From Aralia elata (Eukaryota; Streptophyta; Magnoliopsida; Apiales; Araliaceae), in the NCBI GenBank assembly GCA_034770075.1, contig CM068385.1, positions 60,886,980 through 60,950,979 of the forward strand: 64,000 bases of DNA, given 5' to 3'. The notes under the pieces were generated by a model that was not told where the DNA came from, made no database searches, and worked only from the letters and a program-made list of their open reading frames with translations. Of the stretch, positions 45,856 through 58,470 are shown piece after piece (positions within the stretch are counted from its first letter, which is position 1; each line of letters begins with the position of its first letter). Position numbers and translations under genes: made by a program.

Positions 45856-47653
45856 TGAAAGTAGTTTGCACACAAGCTAATCATATTTGATATGATGTAG
45901 CATATACTTTGTAATCTTATTCGGTTATTAAAGGCATTTTATATTATCTACATAGTGTTGTTATATTAAATGTGATAAACCCATAGTTTTGAGCAATGCT
46001 TTTAGAATCATGATGGTGATCATGCTAATGAGATCTAAATTCTAGATATCTCACAAACTAAAATCGTTCCTAATCGTTGGATTACTAAAAAGGGGATTAG
46101 TGAATCTGGATAGATTAGTACATACGTTGCTTGCTCTTAAGAAAAGGATGATTGATCTCATAATCATTTATGTGGAGACACTAAAGCAAGTATGTAGGTG
46201 CTTATTGGAGAATAAGTTCACTGAACGTGGCTCGCTAAGGAATACCTAATAGAGTTTTACTCGCCTGTCAATAGAAATTTCTCTAGTGATAGTAGTACAA
46301 GTGATCCTTGGACTTGAGATCATCATAGTATCTTGTGTATGATGAGTTATACTTTGACATGTCCCTTAAGACCTTTAGGGTATAACAAAGGGTATGATTG
46401 GGTATAATAAGTTGTACATGGAGATAGGTGAATAATCAACAAGGAATCTACCACGTCTAGTAAAAGATGTGAATGTCCTATGTGATTCGATAAATGACAA
46501 CTCAGTAGTCCTTGGCCTAGGCAGAATGAAATTAGAAAAGAGTTTCTAATTTGCATTATTTAGAGTTGTGCATTTGAGAATCGAAATACATATAATTAAA
46601 TAAAATAAGACTTGACAGTAATTCCATGTCTTATATTTAATTGGGACATTGTATGGTAGAAGGATTGAATTATACGGTAACTATGCACTGAAAGGTTCTT
46701 TTATGATTAATGTTGAAATCTATATTATCTGGAAAGTCGTTGATCGCTAAGGGGGCTTACCCTTATTGTAGAATAAATATTATTTATTTAAATGAATTAA
46801 ATAGTTTAATTTATTTATTTAAATAAGATTAGAATTGTTCTAATTGATTTATTCACAACCGGTTTAATATGGAGAACCTAAAGGGTCACACCGCAAAAGA
46901 AAAATATTTATTTAAGAAGTAAATGACATAATTGTAATAATAAGTTAAGTGTATTTAATTTAGTCTATGAAGATAGAATAAATTAAATAGCTTAATATTT
47001 ATTATTTAATATTTTAGAAATATTAAATATAAATTAATAAGTGGAGTCTTATTTTTATTATTACTATTACTATTATTTAATTCCTAATAGGGATTGAGAA
47101 TTAATTAATAGAAGTACTCTCACATGAATTCCTAATTGGATTAGGAGTTTAATTTAATTAAAGGAGTTTAATTAGAATATAAACCCTAATCCTAGATAGT
47201 TTAGGGAAGGGTTTTCCTACATCTATAAATAAGAGAAGTCTTATCATAGATTAGGGTTACACACTCTTGCATAAGAATTGTGGAGAGTACTTACAATTTC
47301 TATAGAGATAGAAACTAGGGTTTTGCCAACACTCATCTTCTTGAACAAGTATTATTCCTTGGTGGATCACCTCTAGAGGCCAAACACTTGGGTGGCTAAC
47401 GCTGATCAAAGGAAGGAATTTAATCGGTGGAATTCAAGGAGAACGCGAAGGAATTGGAGGTGAACTTGTACCTGAGGAAGCTAGAATTCTACAAGGGTAT
47501 AATTCTTATTCTCCATCTCTTTCGTTTAATTAATAATTGTGCATAAAGAAAGATCATGGTGATGATTTGTATAAAATTTTAAAATCTGATTTTATCGCGC
47601 TTCTGCTTTATTTATGTAATTTGATTGCATGTTCGCGTTATACAAACCTAACA
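45856..47653 (+). repeat. D LTR-3
   Basis: 1,798 bp, nearly identical to LTR-2, TG...CTAACA. TATA box at 47224-47231. Confidence 0.93.
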
Positions 47654-47654
47654 G

Positions 47655-47668
47655 TGGTATCAAGAGCC
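47655..47668 (+). other. D primer-binding site, copy 2
   Basis: TGGTATCAAGAGCC, identical to 40646-40659. Confidence 0.85.
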
Positions 47669-49565
47669 AAACTTTATGCGAATTATTAATTGTTTTGATT
47701 CTGTATATACATTGATATGTGTTTAGAACAATTTAATTGGGCATAATTGTTTGTATAAAATTATTTTATTTATTTTTATTTTTTTATTTTTGTAAATTAA
47801 AATAAAGAAGTTTATTTTGATTTAGAATTTGATTAAAAATAAAAGAGTTTATTTTTATTCAAAAAAATTGGATAAATTAAAATAAAGAAGTTTATTTTGA
47901 TTTGGAATTTGATTAAAAAGAAAGGAGTTTATTTTATTCAAAATTGGATAAATTAAAATAAAAGAGTTTATTTTGATTTAGAATATGATTAAAATAAAGA
48001 AGTTTATTTTAATTGAAATTAGATTTCATGATAACTAATTGGAGTTGGAATTGGATTCCATGGGAAATTTGCTGTTAGACATAACTATGGTCATCTAGAA
48101 TTGAATGTCTTAGTATAGATTCCCATCATTGGGCTTGTCCTCTGATGGTTTGCTATACTTGATCTGGGGTTAGCCCCTTTTTCTTTTGTACCTCTTTTCT
48201 TTAATACATATTTTAATTTAGCAAAACAAAAAATAAAAATAAAAATAAAAAAAAAAAAAAAGGATTCCATGATAACTAATTGGAGTTGAAATTAGATTTT
48301 ATACTAACTAATATTGCCCATTAAATGATATCAATGCATATATGGAATGATTTTATTATTAATGGGATGAATGTTATTTATTGATACATATAGAGATATG
48401 TATGATAATAAATAGGGATTGATTATGGACTATTGACCAATGTGTGATTGGATTTATTTTAGTGGATGCTTGAATGTATGGGTTTTAATAAATGGGGTCT
48501 GCGTACCTCGTCTTCTCTAATTTTTTCTTAATGTAAATTCTATCTCCCTCCTATGTACTTCCCCTTGACTGCTGATCAAGGTTTCTATTTATTGTAAATA
48601 GTTTTTGTAATAGGAATAGTTAGAATTAATTTTGAAGAATTGGAGACAAAGGAGCAAGGAGCGCTTGAAGACCCGTTTGTAATGGAGCCCGGGTATAAAT
48701 GTAATAGTTATATTTAAATTTAATTCTTGCACCCTAGGTTTGACCTTTTGGTTCACTTGGTGGCTTTAGTGAACCAAACTAGAATAAAAGTCCATAATCA
48801 ATCTGGGTAGAATATAGTATTCTATATGTGCATGCTTACTATATATATATATATATATATATATATTATCTAACATGCTTCGCATGTAAAATAATATGAC
48901 ACGTATTTTATATATATATGTGCATGCGCGCTAAACAAGATGAGACAAATAATAATTACAAACCCCTCAAAGAAATTATATTAAGTCCTAAGCGTTCAAA
49001 GATATTTGGAATATCGAACATCGCCTTCTAGCATGGTAAAGCGATAGAGTATTAAATATTTAATATGAGTTTGTTGTGTCACACAAGGCAAGTATTAAAT
49101 ATTTAAGATGTTGCTTTATCACATTTGATGCTTATAAATAGACTGAACGATGCTGTTTTGTTGTGTCACACAAGGACAATGTTTTTCTTTCGAATATATG
49201 AAAGTGATAGGTTGGACTTAACTTAAATAATTTTTATTTGGATGTGTCACACTTGATCAAAATAATCTAAGAGGCAAAATACAAGGAATTACATAGTGAT
49301 GTAATTGACAATAGTTGTCTACCTATTTATTTATATATAGTTTGTTGTTTCACACAAGGCTATATACATTTGAAATGGGATCCTTATTCTCACTAGCAAA
49401 TCTTTAATTAGATTTGCCGAACTATATATATTGAGGGTAATATAGTTTGATGAAAAAGTGAGAGATACCAATTTAAAATAAAGACCTAATTTATTTTGGT
49501 AATTAATTAAATGAATGTATGCTAAAATGTTGTTAAATTACAAATTCATTTTACAGAATTTTACA
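47669..49565 (+). other. D long 5' leader, copy 2
   Basis: Repeats the copy 1 leader with small differences: shorter (TA)n tracts at 48838-48867 and near 48908-48920, and an added LINE at 48063-48261. The GTGTCACAC motifs recur between about 49076 and 49360; one has become GTTTCACAC. Confidence 0.75.
48063..48261 (+). mobile_element. 5'-truncated LINE tail in D leader
   Basis: A 199-bp insertion absent from copy 1. It ends in an A-rich tail (AAAATAAAAATAAAAAAA) and is flanked by the 10-bp TSD GGATTCCATG at 48053-48062 and 48262-48271. Upstream of the tail is a 3'-UTR-like stretch (GGTTTGCTATACTTGATCT, TAGCCCCTTTTTCTTTTGT). It has no tRNA-like head, so a truncated LINE fits better than a SINE. 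Confidence 0.82.
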
Positions 49566-49930
49566 ATGTCTAATTCACTATCACTGCGTAGCATATTAGA
49601 TGCTAATTAACCGGACCGAATTACACGGACTGGTTAAGGAATCTGAGAATAGTTCTCAAGGCTGAAAAGCTATCTTATATTCTTAATATGCCTATCCTTG
49701 CAATAGTTGCAGACAATACCTCTGAGGAAGAGTATGCTACTTTTAGAAAGTGGCAAGATGATGCACAGTTGGCTCAATTCATCATGCTCGCATCCATGAG
49801 TAACGAGTTTCAGCGTCATCATGAAACTATGGATGCTCTTACTATACTCCTGCACCTTCAAGGAGTTGAATAGTGAGGAAAGTAGGACTGCTAGATATTA
49901 GATATCTAAAGAGCTCTTCCAATCTAGAAT
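49566..49930 (+). pseudogene. gag: D gag remnant, copy 2, cut by C
   Basis: ATG at 49566, reading MSNSLSLRSILDAN before a stop. The same gag core follows as in copy 1, with AEEYATF-like and SNEFQRHHETMDAL segments better preserved than copy 1 (CAT versus TAG). It ends at CAATCTAGAAT, where C inserted; in copy 1 this continues as AACCGATGGC. Confidence 0.82.
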
Positions 49931-52757
49931 TGTGACACCCCCAAATACAGGTACTTAATTCCCACTGATTTGGTGTTCACTATAACATACATTCAAATCT
50001 AACTACCCAATAAAAAGACAATTAAATAAAATTAATGAAACATCTTCCCAAAATGGGTTACATCACCAAACTATTAAACATTCAAATCCCAGGTTATCTT
50101 AACCTTAATACATCAAATGCGGAATAAAACATAATTTAAACAAGTCTTTGGTACAAATAAACATCAAGTGGATAATAAATCTCTTGCTACTTTGGCATCT
50201 TGCCCTTGCCTTTACTCGTGGACGGTTCGTCCTGCTTTTCTGGCTTAGCTGCAATGATTAATGCAAGAGTGAGCAAACAATTGCTCACAAGTACGATAAC
50301 AATAATATTTAAATGAAATGGATTTCAACTGAGGAATAATAAGTTTCTGAATCTCAGTCAATAGATGGTCAAAGTCTAAAAGCTCGTTAGAATGCTTGAT
50401 TCTAAGGAAAATAGAATTCAAGATTTAGAAATTATATCTGAGGGTCACAAGACCTCGAACTATGTCCTAGGTTAATAGGTATTTCTACTGCAACCTTTAA
50501 CAGTCATATAGACTATGGACCAACATCTCGTACTCAGGGGGATCAGCCCTTTGTACAATGTATTGTGCACAAACATTTTAACGCTGTCGCGTAAGTAATC
50601 CCCTATATTAGGGTTGTTCATCTCAGTTTATCGTCTGAATCCGTACCAAAAGAAACTTGGCTTGGAACAAGAATAGAAAATATTCTAAGTCTTTGAAATC
50701 GCTCATCAACTAAGGACTAGCTGAATCAATAAGAGTTTGCTAGTCTAATTCATCAATAGAGTTTGTTCAATAGAAACTATACTCGAAATTTGAATAACAA
50801 ACAATGTTTGGAATAAAGCTTAAGTACGTAACATGATAGTAACCTTGCTTGAATATCAATAAGCTAAGGTCAATAAGCTTGCTCATTATAAATAAACTTG
50901 CATTGAATAAATTAACAAGTTAAAAGGGAAAGAACAACTTGCTCAACGTAAAAGTAATAAATTGAGATAAGGAACTTGCCTCAAGCGTAGATTACAAATT
51001 AAATATCTCACAATCCTTAAACAACCTATACATTTAATTATAAGATGGTAACAAAATTAGTCACAAGACTAAAAGCATTCTAGGCTTGCTTTCTTTCCCA
51101 TTTTATTATAATATCTCATTTACAAACCATAATCAACAAGTTTCAATTATCTTGGAATTTTATTAATTACTTAATACATTATTATGGGTCTTAACAAATA
51201 GCAAGAACCATAAAATATATTTTATTTATTTATTTTTTTTTTTACTGTTCTACCGCCGGGGCGGGAAAAAGCTTAACAAAATCTCGCCGGGGCGAGAGGC
51301 TCGCCGGGGCGAAGATTTTGTTAACAAAACTCTCGCCGGGGCGAAGAAAATCAGTACATTTCTCTAGTCGGGGCGAGAGACTCGGCAGTTGTCTTCCCCA
51401 GCTCACGAACCAGTGAAAACTTAGACCAAATTTGGCCAAATTTTCCGAATTCTACCATCCAGTAAACAAATTAAATATACCCAGACATCATATATGATAC
51501 AAAACATTTACCCAACATGTTTTCTAAACATTTTAATCATTCTAACACATAAACAACCAATTTAAATCAAAAATTCTCTCTTAAAACCTAATATTCAAGT
51601 TTTAACCATTCTCATGAAATTAAACTCTGTAAATTCATTTGTCAACCAATTAAAACTATTCTTCTTGCATTATTCTTGTTTTTTCATCACATAATCATAA
51701 ACAATTATTAATAACCAATTAATAACCAAATAAAACATCAATTTTCATACATATTAACCATTCATGAAATAAAACTCTGTAAAAACTAAAAACTCAATTC
51801 CAAAACATGATTTCATGGATTAATCATTCAAATTAATCTATAATCATCACATAACCATCTAACACATGCTTTCTAACATTTATATCAAATATTTCATTTT
51901 TTGAGCAATTGAGTTCACTTACAGAAAACTAGAAATCATATACAGTAAAGTAAAACAAAGAGGAAAAGAATTATACCTTCTATTGCTTTGATTAAATTCC
52001 TTGGGTTCTAGAAATTCTACTTTCAATTTCCAAACTCTCCTTCTCAATTCTCTCTTTTCTCTCAACTCTCAAATTCACAGAGTTCTCTCCAGCTCTGTTC
52101 TTTTCTTTTCTTTTCTTAACTGACGTACTTTAAAAAAATAAAACTGATGAAAATAAAAACAAATAAAAACTGATACTTAATATAATAATAACGTATCATC
52201 AGTTATAAAATTTTAAAAGCCACAAGGCTTGTTTGGCAAAACTAATTAAAATAATCTATTATTCTAACTAAAGGTCATAAGGCCTTGTTTGGTAAAACAC
52301 AAATAAAATAAGCCATTATTTCCAAACAAAGATCATAGGGCCTTGTTTGGTAAAACTGAATTAAACACTTTCTCATTTATTTTAATAAACCATTATAACA
52401 TATAGTTTTAAATGTAACACTTCTAATTTAATTGAACTTATTATTAAATAAATTCAATTAAACCTTACTAACTAAATTAATAATTTTATTTAACAAATAA
52501 CAATAATACCAAATAAATTCTCTTACTCAAATAAATTATTTATTCAAATAAACCTTTTCATCATCTAATTTAATTATTAAATTAAATTAGAATAACATAA
52601 CAAATCACATTCAAACAACATTTAACATTATTAAACTTAACATATACCCATTTCACAAAAACTTAATAAATTATTTATTTAGCTCAATAAATTAATAAAA
52701 ATATTTATATAACTCAACAAATATTTTTATTCAATCACAAAAATTGCATTCGTTACA
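49931..52757 (-). repeat. C 3' LTR
   Basis: In element sense TGTAACG...GGTGTCACA. The left 684 bp matches 58708-59391 with few differences. It contains the palindrome cluster at 51249-51385, an ACTTGC set near 50850-50985 and very AT-rich sequence at 51400-52740. The inner border could instead be 52819, because the border sequence is duplicated. Confidence 0.88.
51249..51385 (+). repeat. GC-rich palindrome cluster in C LTR
   Basis: Six copies related to TCTCGCCGGGGCGAGA, for example 51282-51297 and 51300-51312. Further copies start near 51250, 51330, 51345 and 51366. Two spacers share AACAAAA. This is the same motif as in A1, A0 and E, within otherwise AT-rich LTR. Confidence 0.88.
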
Positions 52758-52875
52758 TCTTTCCCTCCTTAAAAGGATTCTGTCCCCATAATCACAACGC
52801 AATTAAATCGTCCGTTACATTCTCCCCTCCTTACAAAGATTATGTCCCCAGAATCGCAATATAAAGACTAAACAA
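52751..52875 (-). repeat. Duplicated LTR border/polypurine tract in C
   Basis: Two diverged copies, about 62 bp each, of CGTTACAT then CCCTCCTTA then TGTCCCCA: 52751-52812 and 52813-52875. Each reads in element sense as a polypurine tract followed by TGTAACG, so each could be the start of the 3' LTR. Confidence 0.7.
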
Positions 52876-55800
52876 ATAATTGAGGAAAATTTTGCATCGT
52901 TTGCTCTTCGAGTTCTCACGTTGCTTCTTCAGCACTGTGGTTCCTCCAGATTACCTTAACAGAAGGTATCACTTTATTTCGAAGTACTTGCTCCTTCCTG
53001 TCCACTATCTGTACAGGAACCTCTTCATAAGACAAATCTTTCTCGAATTGTATCGGTTCATATTCTATAACATGTTTATAATCAGACTTATACGGTCGTA
53101 GCACCGATATGTGAAATACATTATGAATGTGGTCTAACGCGGGAGGTAAAACTACCTCATAAGCCACCTCGCCTATTCATTTCAGCACTTCGAAGGGTCC
53201 AATAAACCGCGGACTGAGTTTACCCTTTTTACCAAATCTGATTTTTCCTTCCAGGGAGATACTTTGAGAAACACAAAGCTCCCGACTTCAAATTCGCGAT
53301 TTTGTCGGTGTTGATCAGCATACTTTTTCTATCTGTCTTGAGCGACTATCAGTCTGGGTCTTATTACCTTGACAATTTCAGCAGTTTGTTGTACCAGCTC
53401 GGGTCCCAATAGTCGTCGTTCACCAACCTCATCCCAGCATAACGGAGTTCTGCATTTTCTGCCGTACAGTGCTTCATAAGGCGGCATGCCGATACTAGCG
53501 TGATGACTATTGTTGTAAGCAAACTCGACCAGAGGTAAATGATCATCCCAGTTGCCTTTAAAATCCATGACGCACGCCCGAAGCATATCCTCCAACGTCT
53601 GAATTGTTCTTTCGCTCTGGCCATCGGTTTGAAGATGGTAGGCTGTACTCATTCTCAACTGCGTTCCCAAACAAGCTTGCAAACTCCTCCAAAATTTTGA
53701 GGTGAAACGTGGATCTCTGTCTGACACTATTGACACTGGAACACCGTGCCTTGAGATAATCTCTTTGACGTATAATTTCGCCAGCTGATCCAAAGTAAAT
53801 CTAATTTTGATCGACAAGAAATGCGCTGATTTTGTCAATCTGTCAACTATGACCCATATTGCGTCATAACCCTTCTGAGTAGTTGGAAGCCCTACCACAA
53901 AGTCCATTGTGATATGCTCCCACTTTCATTCTGGTATCTCCAAGGGCTGTAACAAACCACTTGGCCGTTGATGTTCTGCTTTGACTTTCTGACAAGTTAA
54001 ACACTTCGCAACACATTCAGCAACCTCTCTCTTCATGTTTGGCCACCAAAAATGTTGACGAAGATCCTGGTACATCTTTGTGCTTCCTGGGTGAACCGAA
54101 AATCGTGAACTGTGAGCTTCGTTCAAAATCTCCTCTTTGATTGCCAATACCGACGGTACCCAGATTCTGCCTTCAAATCTCAGCAACCCTTCGTTATCGA
54201 TTTTATATTTAAGCTCTTCTCCCTTAAGCACTCTTTGTCGTATTTTATCACATTCCTCATCGTGAAGTTGCCCTTCCTTCACCTTTTCTACCAAAGTTGG
54301 TTGGGTTTCCATCTGGAACAATTTTTCAGCAGGCTCTGCCAGATTCTTCACCTCTAACTCCAATTTAGCCATTTCCGCTACGAGCTTCTCCTGAGCAGTT
54401 AACAAAAATAATTTCTCCCGACCTTTTCTACTCAAAGCGTCGGCAACCACGTTAGCCTTCCCTGGATGGTATAGAATTTCACAATCATAATCTTTGATCA
54501 ATTCTATCCATCTTCTCTGCCGCATATTCAAATCTTTCTGTGTAAAAATATACTTCAGACTTTTATGGTCTGTATATATTTCACACTTCTCCCCATAGAG
54601 ATAGTGCCTCCAGATTTTCAGAGCAAACACCACAGCTGCTAACTCCAAATCATGGGTCGGATACCCTTTCTCATAGTCTTTTAGTTGGCGCGATGCATAT
54701 GCAATAACCTTACCATTCTGCATCAACACACAACCAAGTCCTTTATGCGATGCATCACTGTACACCACAAAATTTCCTGTATCATCTGGTAAAGACAACA
54801 CAGGCGCCGAACTTAGTCTCTTCTTTAGTTCTTGGAAACTTTCTTCGCACTTCTCCGTCCAAACAAACTTCATTGATTTTCTTGTTAAATTTGTTAACGG
54901 AGTGGCGATCCTGGAAAAATCTTGAATAAAACGCCTGTAATATCCTGCCAAACCTAGGAAACTCCTCACTTCTGACGGTGTTTTCGGCTGATCCCAGTTC
55001 ATGACTGCTTCCACTTTCACTGGATCTACTGAAATCCCGTCTTTATCAATAACATTCCCAAGGAATTGAACACGCTCTAACCAAAATTCGCATTTTGAAA
55101 ATTTTGCATATAATTTCTCCTTCCTTAACGCCTCCAATGTCACCCTCAAATGCTCCACGTGTTCTTCTTAAGTTTTGGAGTAAACCAAAATGTCGTCTAT
55201 GAATACCACCACAAACTTATCTAGAAATGGTTTGAACACCCTATTCATTAAATCCATGAATGCTGCAGGCGCATTCGTTAGACCAAATGACATAACCAAA
55301 AACTCATAGTGACCATATCTAGTTCGAAATGCCGTCTTTGGTATGTCTTCTCTTCTCACCTTTAACTGATAGTACCCACTTCGCAGATCTATGTTCGAAA
55401 AATATCTTGCTCCCTTCAATTGGTCAAACAAGTCATCGATTCTTGGCAACGGATACTTGTTTTTAATCGTGACCTTGTTCAACTCTCTATAATCAATGCA
55501 AAGACGCATTGATCCGTCCTTCTTCTTGACGAATAATACCGGCGCACCCCACGGTGAAACGCTCGGTTGGATATACTTCTTATCCAGCAACTCTTGCAAT
55601 TGTACCATCAACTCCTTCATTTCTACCGGAGCCATTCTATATGGAGCTTTTGATATAGGGGCTGTACCCGGTGCTAAATCAATTACAAACTCAATTTCCC
55701 TATCTGGTGGTAATCCTGGCAAATCATCAGGAAACACGTCCGCAAAATCCCTTACTACCGGTATCTCCTCCAGCTTCACACTCACCTTCCTGGTATCGAC

Positions 55801-57363
55801 TATGTAGGCTAGATATCCTACACATCTTTGTCTCAACATCTTTCTGCCCTGCATCATCGTCAGACAACTCGTTTGTCTAGGCGACTTGCTACCATAAAAT
55901 ACTACCTTTGACGGAGTCATAAGGTTTATACACTTCTTTTGACAATCAATAACTGTCCCATGGTTGAACAACCAATCCATACCCAAAATAACGTCAAACT
56001 CCCCAAGACGAATTGGGATCAAGTTTACTGTCATCACATGACCCTTAATATCTACTTGACAGTTCTTGTGGACAAACTTAACAGGAATCACTTCCCTATT
56101 CGCAATTTCTATATTCATGGGGTAATCTAATTCTTCCTGGGGTAACTCTAATTTCTTAGCAAAATCATCGGATATAAATGAGCAAGTAGCACCCGAGTCA
56201 AACAATACATAAACATTAACATTATTGACTGGAATGATACCTGACACTACATCCTTTGACTGCACAGTATTCTGCACCGTCATGTTGAATGTTCGAGCGG
56301 TAGGTCGATTGGGCTGTGCCGGTCCTGTGATAGTAAGGTTGCCACCACCGCTGTTTCCTTTTCCTATACTGGCTCCACCTGTCGTTGCTTTCTTAGGGCA
56401 GTCTCGGGAAAAATGATCCTTTGACCTGCAGATGAAACATGCGCCCTTCTTCGGATTAGGGCAATTCGGTGCGATATGACCCTCCTGCCCGCAGTTGAAG
56501 CATACCCTCTTACCCTTCAAACAAGCACCCATATGGCTCTTTCCACAGTTGCTGCACACCTCCATCTTCTTCTTCTGATTACCCTACTGACTTCCCACAG
56601 AGTTACTATCATTCCATTTCCTCTTCTGGCCACTTCCCCCGTGACTACCACTTGTCTTATTTTCACTCTCATTCTTCTTCTTCCTCTGCTCCTGATTATA
56701 CTTGGACAGAGTATCACTGCCTCCTTCAGCGATAATTGCCTTCTCCAGCACCGCCACAAACGAGTTCAGTTGAAACATTGAAACTCGGCTATATAACCAG
56801 GGCTTCAATCCCTGCTCAAACCTTCTGGCCTTTCGCTCATCCGTGTTGACCTGATATGGCGCAAACCTCGCCAGCTCATTGAACTTTGCAGCATATTCAG
56901 GTACCGTCATGGTACCTTGCTTCAGCTCTAGAAACTGCACCTCCATCTGATTCTGAGCACTTGTTGGGAAATAGGTCTCAAAAAATATTTCCTTAAATCG
57001 TTCCCACGGAATAATCCCTTGGCCACCTCGAGTCTTGTTCGCCTGCCACCAGTAGCTGGCTTCTGATTTCAGCATAAAGGTTGCAAATGTCGTCTTCTGG
57101 TTCTCACTGACCCTGGCGACATCGAATAATTTCTCCATCTCCATGACCCAAGTCTGTGCTTCAATCGGATTCATGGAACCGTGAAACTCCGGAGGTCCAA
57201 CTGCTTTGAAGTCTTTAAAGGTCGTAGCCTGAGCTTGGGGTTGATTCGCGAATGCTCCAGTTAATAGATTCACTAACTGCTGCATTGGGTTAGTGTTGGC
57301 TTCTTCGTTGTTTATAGATCCCTCAGGAGTTTGTTGACGGGTTGGTTGTCTTCTTGGCGGCAT
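52868..57363 (-). pseudogene. gag-pol: C gag-pol with chromodomain
   Basis: Starts ATG at 57363 (MPPRRQ). Gag core, then knuckles CSNCGKSHMGAC, CFNCGQEGHIAPNC and CFICRSKDHFSRDC (about 56555-56400). Protease LFDSGATCSF lies near 56190-56215, RT FIDDIL near 55195 and RNase H YSDASHKGLG near 54740-54770. The integrase D,D,E contexts are MDFVVGLP, VSDRDPRF and GQSERTIQTLED. The chromodomain (VIWRNHSAEEAT...) ends at 52868. One frame is broken by TAG 56584-56586, TAA 55168-55170, TGA 53926-53928, TAG 53329-53331, a 1-bp loss near 53255, a TGA near 53178, and TGA 52916-52918. Most stops replace Gln or Trp codons of B1. Non-functional, but every domain is recognisable. Confidence 0.92.
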
Positions 57364-57660
57364 TTTACTGTTAAAAAATTCGCGTTATTAGATTTTATTT
57401 TCTCAAATACAAAACATTTAAGTCTCAACTTAAACATTCATAAACAACACTTAACACACAGCACATTTGATAAACTTTCGCATTTTATTCATTACTGCTT
57501 CAAAACATAATAAAGATAACATCGTAGTTATTTACATCAAATCATCTATCCTGAAATCATAAAGTTTCAGGATTACATCATTATTCTATCCCATTATATA
57601 AGACTGGGATTTACAACTTATTAACTCATAAATTTTCATAATAACATAACTAATCATAAT
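57364..57660 (-). other. C spacer between leader ORF and gag
   Basis: About 300 bp, AT-rich and non-coding. In element sense it ends GAATTTTTTAACAG-TAAA before the gag ATG, acceptor-like. Confidence 0.6.
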
Positions 57661-58470
57661 CTATGATGACATCCCACGGCGCACAGCTTCCTTGCGTTCC
57701 TGCTCCATAATACGAGTCACCATCCTTCGATCCACCATATCTGGATGACGATGAACTCGATCCTGAGCTCTATCTACCGTGGTGTGAAAGATATACTCCA
57801 TCTCATCAATCTTGGCCTTCTTTGGCCGCACCTCACATTCAACACGATCTGCGCGGTTAGTCTCCCTCAACCAAGCAGTCTTAGCTCTCGCCCGCTTAGC
57901 TGACTCCTCTTTCAACTCATCTCGTACAATTTCATTTCTGGCTATCAGCTGTCCTCGTCGATACTCAGACTGTGCTAGCCTCTGCTCAGCCTCTGCAAGA
58001 CGTGATGAAAGGTCTTGGATCTCAGCATCCTTCTGCTCTAAAGTGGCTTGACATTCCACAACCTGTTCTCCTAACTCCTCCTTCTCACTCTCTACATAAA
58101 CCAGCTTCCACTCCACGTCTCCAAGACGTATATCGAGCTCCTCAATCTCACTACTCTTCTGCTCCAAGACAGTCTGTCGCTCCGCCAGCTGCCTCTCTAA
58201 CTCCTCCACTCTGTCTTGCAACTCTATGTTGCGATCATATACCTGCTCATACATCTGAACACCTAAGGAAGATAGTGATATCCCCTCAGGGTCTTCCTCC
58301 TCCTCCTCTACCTCCTCCGGATCCTCCTCAGGATCAGTCTCAGGCTCGTACTCGTGACCTGTAACTGTAATCAATGGGGATGGCTCCCTCTGCACTAGCT
58401 GCTCATGAACTACATGAATATCTCGGGGCTCCTCCTCCCTAGCCTGGCTGGGCTCTCCTCTATCAGTCAT
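57661..58470 (-). CDS. C leader ORF: intact acidic coiled-coil protein
   Basis: 269 codons, uninterrupted although gag-pol of the same element has at least six stops. The ATG at 58470 (MTDRGEPSQ) directly follows TTTTGTTGTCAG. The N-terminal third is acidic (EPETDPEEDPEEVEEEEED). Residues of roughly 80-180 form a long coiled coil (LQDRVEELERQLAERQ, EIEELDIRLGDVE, RLAEAEQRLAQSEYRR). The C-terminus is basic and matches the B1/B2 product in DRVHRHP versus DRVRRYP. No enzyme motif, signal peptide or membrane segment is seen. It could be a gag-like accessory or RNA-binding scaffold; that is inference, and I do not recognise a named family. Confidence 0.75.
   Translation of the reverse strand: MTDRGEPSQAREEEPRDIHVVHEQLVQREPSPLITVTGHEYEPETDPEEDPEEVEEEEEDPEGISLSSLGVQMYEQVYDRNIELQDRVEELERQLAERQTVLEQKSSEIEELDIRLGDVEWKLVYVESEKEELGEQVVECQATLEQKDAEIQDLSSRLAEAEQRLAQSEYRRGQLIARNEIVRDELKEESAKRARAKTAWLRETNRADRVECEVRPKKAKIDEMEYIFHTTVDRAQDRVHRHPDMVDRRMVTRIMEQERKEAVRRGMSS

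Larger units (their letters stand above)
38025..49930 (+). mobile_element. D: tandem array of a decayed Ty1/copia element
   Basis: Order: LTR fragment, RNase H end, LTR, complete-length but decayed interior, LTR, 5' part of a second interior. LTR starts at 38848 and 45856 give a period of 7,008 bp. The two RNase H ends (38168-38847 and 45167-45855) share the same stops and deletions, and the two leader/gag parts are nearly identical. The array therefore arose by recombination or duplication after the reading frames had decayed. B2 integrase flanks the left side; C interrupts the right. Confidence 0.85.
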
